In this document: in pieces, positions 7,126-12,926 of the stretch | Position numbering within the stretch: the stretch's first letter is position 1 | Layout of the letters: each line of letters opens with the position of its first letter | Assembly: GCA_024695185.1 (NCBI GenBank) | Contig: JAILIR010000057.1 | Span: 1-12,926, forward strand | DNA length: 12,926 nucleotides | Source of the DNA: a bacterium | Lineage (GTDB): Bacteria; Bacillota_I; Bacilli_A; Acholeplasmatales; JAEDCM01 | Direction of reading: 5' to 3' | Program-made: the position numbers and the translations under genes | Notes under the pieces: generated by a model | Seen by the model: only the letters and a program-made list of their open reading frames with translations | Database searches by the model: none | Told to the model about the DNA's origin: nothing

Positions 7126-9210
7126 TTAATCTTCTATTTTTGATAAGGTTGGATGGTTCTTAACTACTTTCTTTATGCCTTCTTTAAAGGCAATAGTAAG
7201 TATGTTATCAGCCATACCAACTATTACACCATCGCCAAACAATTTATGATTTACTTTATCACCTAATCTATAAGTATCATTATTGTAATCGGCTTGTGTA
7301 TATATAACTTTTTCTTCCTTCTTTTTAGTTTCAACAATATGTTTAAAATCTTTAGAAGGATCATGAATATATTTATGATCTATTTCTTTAATAAATCTTG
7401 AAGGATATTCATCCATATTCTTTCCATAAATCATTCTACTTCTTGCATAGCTTAGGAATAGCTTTTCTTTTGCTCTAGTAATACCTACATAAGCAATTCT
7501 TCTTTCTTCTTCCATTTCACTTGCATCATATATGACTTGACTAGATGGAAAAATTCCTTCTTCAAGTGCTGTCATAAAAACAATAGGAAACTCTAATCCT
7601 TTAGCTTGATGGAAAGTCATAAGACTAACATAATTATCATAATTAATCTTTGTTTCTTCATCTGTTCTTAAGCTTAAGTATGATAATAATTGTTCAAGCT
7701 TTTCAACATTTGTTCCTTCATAAGCTTCATCAGCTTCCTCAAGTACAGATTTAAATTCCTTGATGTTATCTATTCTTTCAGGTTCATTTTTATAATAATC
7801 TAATAAATTTAGCTTATTAACTAGTATATCTACATAGCTTGGTAGTGGTAAGTTTTCTATATCTGTTTTTAAGCCTTTAATAAAGTTAACAAAGTCAAAT
7901 ACTTTTTTATTGCCTAAGCTATTAATCGCGCTACTAAGACTATATCCACTACTTACTAAATCGTCTATTTTATCCACTGTAGCACTTCCTATACCACGCT
8001 TTGGTTCATTAACTACTCTTTTAAATGCCCATAAGTTTTCTAAATCTATAGCTAGCTTTAAATAAGCAATTATATCTTTTACTTCTTTTCTAGAGAAGAA
8101 ACTCATACCACCAAACACTTTATATGGAATACCATTTTTAAGTAGTATATCTTCTATATTTCTACTAAGTGAATTGGCTCTATAGAAAATAGCCATTTCA
8201 TTATAGTTATATCCTTGACTATGAAGATATTGGATTTTGTTTTTAATATAAACCATTTCACTTTGAGCTGTATCACATGCTTTTAGTTCTACTAAATCTC
8301 CATCATCTTGAACCGATTTTAAATCTTTTTTAATTCTATCATGATTTTTACAGATTAGTGAGTTAGCAGCGTTTAAGATATTGCTTTTAGATCTATAGTT
8401 TATATCTAGAACAATTTGTGTAGGATTAAAATGCTTAATGAATTCTTTAATGTTACCTACATTAGCATTTCTAAATGAATAAATTGATTGATCTCCATCC
8501 CCTACAACAAAGACATTTTTAAATCTATCACCTAGTAACTCTACTAGTTCATATTGAACTGTGTTTGTGTCTTGGAACTCATCTATCATAATAAAGATGA
8601 ATTTTCTTTGATAATAATCTAATACTTCTTGATATTGTTTAAATAAATAAACAACATTTAATAGTAAATCATCAAAGTCCATAGCATTTTCTAATTTTAA
8701 TCTATCATTATATTTTTCATAACATAAATCAAAATCTTTTTGCATCCTAGGCTCTAGTCTAATACTTTTACCATTTTTAATACCTGAAATATAATTTTTA
8801 ACATCTTTAATCTTATAACAAGTGTTATTAAATTGTAGATCATCAAATACTTTTTGTAATGCTTTTTTTGAATCTTCATCATCATAAATCTCAAAGTTAG
8901 ATTTATACCCGATTAAGCTTGCTTCTTTTCTTAGGATTCTAGCACATAGTGAATGAAAGGTCATTATCGTAGCATTGTTATTGTTTTCTAACATTTTATC
9001 TACTCTATCTTTCATTTCCTTAGCAGCTTTATTAGTAAAGGTTACGGCTAATATATTAGATGAATCAACACCTTGCTCTACTAAATAAGCTAGTCTATGT
9101 GTTAAAACTCTCGTTTTACCACTTCCTGCTCCCGCTACAACTATTACAGGTCCATATATGGCCTTTACAGCTTTTATTTGATTTTCATTTAAATTATTAA
9201 ATAAATCCAT
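7126..9210 (-). CDS. pcrA: ATP-dependent 3'-5' DNA helicase PcrA (UvrD/Rep family)
   Basis: PcrA unwinds DNA in excision repair, clears RecA and stalled RNA polymerase, and drives rolling-circle plasmid replication. The 694-residue protein shows the superfamily 1A motifs in order: Q motif (LNENQIKAV, 7-15), Walker A AGAGSGKT (26-33), DEFQDT (210-215), motif III GDGDQSIYSFR (237-247), motif IV NYRS (271-274), motif V TFHQAKGLEFP (532-542) and motif VI YVGITRAK (574-581). The C-terminus (648-694, GDKVNHKLFGDGVIV) is the Tudor-like domain that binds RNA polymerase and marks PcrA rather than generic UvrD. In motif III the usual WRGA is FRNA, so Phe replaces the base-stacking Trp. It is slightly shorter than the PcrA of Bacillus. 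It lies 13 bases after glnS, with an AGGGA site overlapping the glnS stop. Confidence 0.95.
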   Translation of the reverse strand: MDLFNNLNENQIKAVKAIYGPVIVVAGAGSGKTRVLTHRLAYLVEQGVDSSNILAVTFTNKAAKEMKDRVDKMLENNNNATIMTFHSLCARILRKEASLIGYKSNFEIYDDEDSKKALQKVFDDLQFNNTCYKIKDVKNYISGIKNGKSIRLEPRMQKDFDLCYEKYNDRLKLENAMDFDDLLLNVVYLFKQYQEVLDYYQRKFIFIMIDEFQDTNTVQYELVELLGDRFKNVFVVGDGDQSIYSFRNANVGNIKEFIKHFNPTQIVLDINYRSKSNILNAANSLICKNHDRIKKDLKSVQDDGDLVELKACDTAQSEMVYIKNKIQYLHSQGYNYNEMAIFYRANSLSRNIEDILLKNGIPYKVFGGMSFFSRKEVKDIIAYLKLAIDLENLWAFKRVVNEPKRGIGSATVDKIDDLVSSGYSLSSAINSLGNKKVFDFVNFIKGLKTDIENLPLPSYVDILVNKLNLLDYYKNEPERIDNIKEFKSVLEEADEAYEGTNVEKLEQLLSYLSLRTDEETKINYDNYVSLMTFHQAKGLEFPIVFMTALEEGIFPSSQVIYDASEMEEERRIAYVGITRAKEKLFLSYARSRMIYGKNMDEYPSRFIKEIDHKYIHDPSKDFKHIVETKKKEEKVIYTQADYNNDTYRLGDKVNHKLFGDGVIVGMADNILTIAFKEGIKKVVKNHPTLSKIED

Positions 9211-9223
9211 TTATATCAATTCC

Positions 9224-10846
9224 CTACATTGATGATTTTAATGGTGTAATTCTATTAAATATTAAGTTATCACTAGTTGATAATTTATCACAACAGAAAT
9301 ATCCTACTCTTAAGAATTGGAACTTATCAGATGGTTTAGCTTCTCCTAAAGATTCTTCTACATAACCATTAAGCTCTTGAATTGAATTAGGATTTAAGTT
9401 TTCCAAAAATGATTTATCACTTGCTTCATCAAGTAGTAATGGCTCAAAGAAAAGGAATTTTGCACATTTGCAAGTTTTCGCATCTACATAATGAATTGTG
9501 CCGTTAGGCTTTCTTTCATCAAATCCAGATCCACTTTTTGTAGCTGGATCATATGTACATTTAAGCTCAATTACATTACCATCATTATCTTTAATAACTT
9601 CATTACATTTAATAAAATAAGCACCAAATAGTCTTACTTCTATATCTTTAGATAATCTCTTCCACTTCTTATTAGGCTTTTCTTCTAGGAAGTCTTCGCT
9701 ATCTATATACAAAGTATTAGAGAAGCTTATCTTACGAGTAGTCGCATTCTCATTTTCTACATTGTTAGAAACTTCTAGATACTCTATTTTATCTTCTGGA
9801 TAGTTTGTTATAGTTACCTTTAGTGGATGCATAATAGCCATACGTCTATCAGCTTTTAATTTTAAATCATCTCTTAATGCTTCATCTAACATTTCAGATG
9901 ATACTGTTGAATTAACTCTAGATAGGCCTGTAGAAATGATGAAGTTCTTAATTGCTTCTGCTGTATAGCCTCTTCGTCTTAGTCCTACTAAAGTAGGCAT
10001 TCTTTGATCATCATAGCCACTAACCTTACCACTTTCTACTAACATTCGTAAGTATCTTTTAGACATAATTGTATTAGTGATATTTAATCTACCAAATTCA
10101 TATTGATGAGGTACTTTTTCACATTCACAGTTTTCTACTACCCAATCATATAATACTCTATGGTTATCATATTCTAGTGAACATAAGGAATGTGTAATAC
10201 CTTCAAAGGCATCTTGAAGTGGATGCGCAAAGTCATACATAGGGAAGATACACCATTTAGTACCTTGTCTATGATGGTTAATATGAATGATTCTATATAG
10301 TGCAGGGTCTCTTAAATTGATATTAGGACTAGCCATATCAATTTTAGCTCTTAAAGTTTTTGCACCATCAGGGAATTCACCATTACGCATTCTTTCAAAT
10401 AGATCTAAGTTTTCTTCAACGCTTCTATCTCTATAAGGACTATTCTTTCCTGGTTCAGTTAATGTACCTCTATATTTGCTCATTTCTTCTTGTGATAAAT
10501 CACATACATATGCTAAACCCTTTTTGATAAGTAAAATGGCTTTCTCATAAGTTTTTTCAAAATAATCAGATCCATAGAATACATTAGCTGGAGTATATCC
10601 TAACCACTTTAAATCTTCTTTAATAGCTTCTACATATTCAGCATCTTCCTTAACTGGGTTAGTATCATCAAATCTTAGATTTGTCTTACCGTTAAATTCT
10701 TTAGCAAGCTCAAAGTTAGTGATGATTGCTCTTGCATGCCCTATATGTAAATATGCATTTGGTTCTGGTGGGAAACGTGTAATGATTTCATTATGTTTAC
10801 CACTATCTAAATCTTGTTGCATAATTGTTTTAATAAAATTATCCAT
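9224..10846 (-). CDS. glnS: Glutaminyl-tRNA synthetase
   Basis: This cytoplasmic class I synthetase joins glutamine to tRNA-Gln using ATP. The 540-residue protein is close to the usual GlnRS length. The Rossmann-fold signature HIGH lies at 34-37 inside [14 protein letters not shown], which is characteristic of GlnRS rather than Glu[17 protein letters not shown] (58-72), SLEYDNHR (223-230) and the MSKR loop (261-264) follow. The C-terminal half (about 340-540) is the two-part beta-barrel anticodon-binding domain ending [20 protein letters not shown]. Direct charging means the cell need not make Gln-tRNA through the GatCAB amidotransferase. The ATG is preceded by AGGAGGT overlapping the tsaD TAG stop, so it is coupled to tsaD. 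Confidence 0.97.
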   Translation of the reverse strand: MDNFIKTIMQQDLDSGKHNEIITRFPPEPNAYLHIGHARAIITNFELAKEFNGKTNLRFDDTNPVKEDAEYVEAIKEDLKWLGYTPANVFYGSDYFEKTYEKAILLIKKGLAYVCDLSQEEMSKYRGTLTEPGKNSPYRDRSVEENLDLFERMRNGEFPDGAKTLRAKIDMASPNINLRDPALYRIIHINHHRQGTKWCIFPMYDFAHPLQDAFEGITHSLCSLEYDNHRVLYDWVVENCECEKVPHQYEFGRLNITNTIMSKRYLRMLVESGKVSGYDDQRMPTLVGLRRRGYTAEAIKNFIISTGLSRVNSTVSSEMLDEALRDDLKLKADRRMAIMHPLKVTITNYPEDKIEYLEVSNNVENENATTRKISFSNTLYIDSEDFLEEKPNKKWKRLSKDIEVRLFGAYFIKCNEVIKDNDGNVIELKCTYDPATKSGSGFDERKPNGTIHYVDAKTCKCAKFLFFEPLLLDEASDKSFLENLNPNSIQELNGYVEESLGEAKPSDKFQFLRVGYFCCDKLSTSDNLIFNRITPLKSSM

Positions 10847-10858
10847 TTATATTACCTC

Positions 10859-11851
10859 CTAAAAATCCAAATATGGAATGCCATCTATACTAAACTTTCT
10901 GTTTTCATATCCATCTAGGCTACAGAAATAACCTAAGGATGCAATCATTGCTGCATTATCTGTACAGTATTTGATTGATGGCATACATATTTCAAATTCT
11001 GTGATTTCTTTTGTTAGTTTTTCTCTTAACCCTTTATTAGCTGCAACACCACCAGCAATTATAATCTGTTTAACATTATATTTTTTGGCAGCCATATGTG
11101 TTTTATATACTAAAACATCAGTTACAGCCTCCTGGAAGGATGCACATACATCTTCTTTATTAACCTCTACACCACGCTGTTCGTTATTGTGTACAAAGTT
11201 AATAATAGCACTCTTTAAGCCAGAGAACGAAAAATCAAATGATTCTTTATCTAGATAAACTCTAGGGAAATTATAAATATCTTTACCCTGATGAGCTAAT
11301 TTATCTATTACTGGCCCTCCTGGATAAGGTACACCTATAACACGTCCTACCTTATCATAAGATTCACCAACAGCATCATCTAATGTTTGACCTAGCTGTT
11401 TATAGCTGTTATGCTTTTCCATTAAAACAAGCTCTGTATGTCCTCCACTTACAACAAGCGCTAAGCAAGGGAATTTAAGCTCATTTTCTAGGTTATTAGC
11501 ATATATATGACCTGCAAGGTGATTAACACCAATAATAGGTATATTATTGGCATAAGCAAATGCTGTTGCTGCTGATATACCAATAAGTAATGCACCAATT
11601 AAACCAGGTCCTTCAGTTACGGCAACTAAATCAATATCTTTAGGCTTTAAATTCGCATCTTTAAGCGCTTTTTCAAATACACATGTAACAACCTCTGTAT
11701 GACAACGAGATGCGATTTCTGGGACTACTCCACCATATTCTTTATGTACATCTATTTGACTAGATACAACATTAGATAGAATTTCTTTTCCATCTTTAAC
11801 TATTGCAACACTAGTCTCATCACAAGAAGTTTCTACTCCTAAAACAATCAT
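10859..11851 (-). CDS. tsaD: tRNA N6-threonylcarbamoyladenosine transferase TsaD
   Basis: TsaD moves the threonylcarbamoyl group from threonylcarbamoyl-AMP to A37 of ANN-decoding tRNAs (t6A), working with TsaB and TsaE. The 330-residue protein is full length and has the ASKHA fold. The N-terminus [14 protein letters not shown] is diagnostic. Metal ligands are His111 and His115 (NHLAGH) and Asp298 (CTDNAAMIA). SGGHTEL (135-141), [13 protein letters not shown] (158-170) and GGVAAN (267-272) line the nucleotide site. The ATG follows the rimI stop by one base, and an AAAGGAG ribosome-binding site lies inside the rimI end. The threonylcarbamoyl-AMP synthase (TsaC/YwlC) is not in the window and must be encoded elsewhere. 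Confidence 0.98.
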   Translation of the reverse strand: MIVLGVETSCDETSVAIVKDGKEILSNVVSSQIDVHKEYGGVVPEIASRCHTEVVTCVFEKALKDANLKPKDIDLVAVTEGPGLIGALLIGISAATAFAYANNIPIIGVNHLAGHIYANNLENELKFPCLALVVSGGHTELVLMEKHNSYKQLGQTLDDAVGESYDKVGRVIGVPYPGGPVIDKLAHQGKDIYNFPRVYLDKESFDFSFSGLKSAIINFVHNNEQRGVEVNKEDVCASFQEAVTDVLVYKTHMAAKKYNVKQIIIAGGVAANKGLREKLTKEITEFEICMPSIKYCTDNAAMIASLGYFCSLDGYENRKFSIDGIPYLDF

Positions 11852-11852
11852 A

Positions 11853-12254
11853 TTAACACTCCTTTAACATGAGGTATGCGTCTTCATTATTAGAATAATA
11901 ATTCTTTCTAACAGTTACTGTTTTAAATCCATATTTTTCATAAATATGAATTGCGACTACATTAGACTTTCTAACCTCTAAAGTTATAATATAGCCATTT
12001 AAATAATCTAAGGCATATCTAAATAATGTTTGTCCATATCCCTTATTTTTATCATTTATGATAATAGATTCTATTTGTGCTTTATCCAAATCATGCCAAA
12101 TAGAAATATAACCAATAAATGATTCTTCTTCTATAACAAAATAAGTATGAAAGTCATCATTATTTAATTCTTCTGTAAGAATATAACCATAATTATCTAG
12201 TTCTATTTTTTTAATGTTATCTAAATCAGAACTAATAGATTTTCTAATCTTCAT
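11853..12254 (-). CDS. rimI: Ribosomal-protein-alanine N-acetyltransferase RimI-like
   Basis: In known cases RimI acetylates the N-terminal alanine of ribosomal protein S18. The 133-residue GNAT protein is slightly shorter than most RimI (about 150). The acetyl-CoA loop is KNKGYG (69-74), with Lys in place of the usual Gln/Arg at its first position. The C-terminal signature [19 protein letters not shown] (92-110) followed by RKNYY (116-120) and the A-x-x-M-like AYLML is typical of RimI. Its place between tsaB and tsaD is the conserved Bacillota order (ydiD in Bacillus subtilis). It overlaps tsaB by 11 bases, with an AAAGGA site inside tsaB. Assignment of the S18 substrate is by family and context only. 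Confidence 0.88.
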   Translation of the reverse strand: MKIRKSISSDLDNIKKIELDNYGYILTEELNNDDFHTYFVIEEESFIGYISIWHDLDKAQIESIIINDKNKGYGQTLFRYALDYLNGYIITLEVRKSNVVAIHIYEKYGFKTVTVRKNYYSNNEDAYLMLKEC

Positions 12255-12804
12255 GGTTTTTGTTCCTTTCAGCTTCTGTTTTTCTTAAGTAATTAGGAAC
12301 TAAGGAATGAGGATCAGTTACAAGCTCTGCTTTTTTTACGATTTTTTCCATATTAGGTTTATATTCATTTTCAGTTATAATAGTTCCTGCTGTAGTAAAT
12401 TCATTAATTGGACGTAATGCTTCTTCTAAAATTAATGAATCATCACTATCGTAGATAGCACAGAAGGCATTACCACGTCTAGCATCAATACTTACACTTC
12501 TAATTCCATCATATCCACTACATTCAATATATAGACTAGATACTTTCTTTAAAGTAATGTGTTTAGTCCATGCTAGCATTTTACCTACTACTACACCTAC
12601 TCTAACACCAGTGTAAGATCCAGGTCCAATTCCTACTATTATTTCATCTATATTATCTAATTTAGCTTCTCCTAGTATTTCATCTATTTTTTTCATTAAC
12701 ACAGCCGCATGATTCTTTCCTTTTTCAAGGATTTCTTTCTTTTCCTTACCATATAGGCCTACATATAAGTTTTCTGTAGAGGTATCAATAATTAAACTAT
12801 TCAA
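12244..12804 (-). CDS. tsaB: t6A biosynthesis protein TsaB
   Basis: TsaB is the inactive paralogue and partner of TsaD that holds together the t6A-transfer complex with TsaE. The protein has 186 residues, shorter than Escherichia coli TsaB (231), with the reduction in the C-terminal lobe. The N-terminus NSLIIDTSTENLYVGL and the GPGSYTGVRVG motif (60-70) are diagnostic, and the C-terminal PNYLRKTEAER is the usual ending. I choose the TTG at 12802-12804 because GGAGGTGG (12811-12818) lies six bases upstream. Longer in-frame readings would begin deep inside tsaE and lose the standard N-terminus. The start overlaps the tsaE stop by eight bases, implying coupled translation. Confidence 0.93.
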   Translation of the reverse strand: MNSLIIDTSTENLYVGLYGKEKKEILEKGKNHAAVLMKKIDEILGEAKLDNIDEIIVGIGPGSYTGVRVGVVVGKMLAWTKHITLKKVSSLYIECSGYDGIRSVSIDARRGNAFCAIYDSDDSLILEEALRPINEFTTAGTIITENEYKPNMEKIVKKAELVTDPHSLVPNYLRKTEAERNKNHED

Positions 12805-12926
12805 AGTGCACCACCTCCAATAAATCTTCATATTTCTTTCCAACAGGAATAAATTCAAACTTTCTTAAATCATTCTCTATTGTGATAATTATTCTTAAAT
12901 ATTCCTTAGGTAGTAATTCATCAGCT
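12797..12926 (-). CDS. tsaE: t6A biosynthesis ATPase TsaE, C-terminal end only
   Basis: Only the last 42 codons are visible; the rest, including the Walker A motif, lies beyond the window. The tail reads ADELLPKEYLRIIITIENDL, then RKFEF and a GKKYEDLLE segment. This matches the end of TsaE, where E-x-LP-x-E-x-L, a beta strand and G-x-x-Y-x-x-L are conserved. TsaE is the ATPase that resets the TsaB-TsaD complex after each t6A transfer. Position directly upstream of tsaB fits the ydiB-ydiC order. The stop is TAG. The operon promoter must lie outside the window. Confidence 0.85.
   Translation of the reverse strand, partial: ADELLPKEYLRIIITIENDLRKFEFIPVGKKYEDLLEVVHFE
12811..12818 (-). promoter_or_regulatory. 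tsaB: Strong ribosome-binding site that sets the tsaB TTG start
   Basis: GGAGGTGG on the minus strand lies inside the tsaE coding end, six bases before TTG. It decides the TsaB start, since no in-frame ATG has both a good site and the correct N-terminus. Confidence 0.8.

Noticed and set aside
10971..11258. Plus-strand open frame opposite tsaD
   Set aside because: It is antisense to conserved TsaD residues with no start signals, so it is a coding shadow.
12805..12858. TsaB starts upstream of 12804
   Set aside because: The added residues are out-of-frame tsaE code and do not resemble any TsaB. The TTG has a strong ribosome-binding site at the right distance.

Overview
The window is AT-rich, and every gene lies on the minus strand, so the genes are described here from right to left. 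The features suggest a low-GC Gram-positive (Bacillota) bacterium. Ribosome-binding sites are strong and GGAGG-like. Several starts are non-ATG. The order tsaE-tsaB-rimI-tsaD matches ydiBCDE of Bacillus subtilis. A PcrA helicase and an NAD-dependent ligase lie close together. A glutaminyl-tRNA synthetase is present, which many Bacilli lack but some Clostridia and Erysipelotrichia-like lineages have. I cannot name the species. None of the 12 visible reading frames ends in TGA.

Region 1 (about 6804-12926) is one tightly packed operon: tsaE (3' end only), tsaB, rimI, tsaD, glnS, pcrA and a 91-residue protein. The first four are the t6A tRNA-modification genes plus the ribosomal-protein acetyltransferase RimI. 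glnS charges tRNA-Gln, and pcrA is a DNA repair and replication helicase. The small protein resembles the extreme C-terminus of anaerobic ribonucleotide reductase (NrdD), including the glycyl-radical-type RxxGYL motif, but it stands alone and has no cysteine. Gene gaps run from an 11-base overlap to 13 bases, and three stop codons lie inside the next gene's Shine-Dalgarno sequence. A clear rho-independent terminator closes the operon.

Region 2 (1380 to about 6800) is a second operon: ligA, uvrA and a GNAT acetyltransferase of unknown substrate. A likely extended -10 promoter lies behind the terminator of region 1. With pcrA next door, the locus groups three excision-repair activities: helicase, damage recognition and nick sealing. 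UvrB and UvrC are not in the window.

Region 3 (1-1367) is an apparently intact IS3-family (IS150-like) insertion sequence. It has 25-bp imperfect terminal inverted repeats, orfA, and orfB read by -1 frameshifting at an A7 slippery run, with a complete DDE triad. It sits 12 bases past the acetyltransferase stop, in the same direction as the operon, with no terminator between. Its leader can form a nested hairpin that would hide the orfA ribosome-binding site only in transcripts entering from the host operon. A terminator-like fold covers the end of orfB. The window starts exactly at the outer tip of the element, which may reflect a contig break at a repeated sequence.

No tRNA, rRNA, CRISPR array or phage genes were seen. 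No gene-free stretch exceeds 300 bases.
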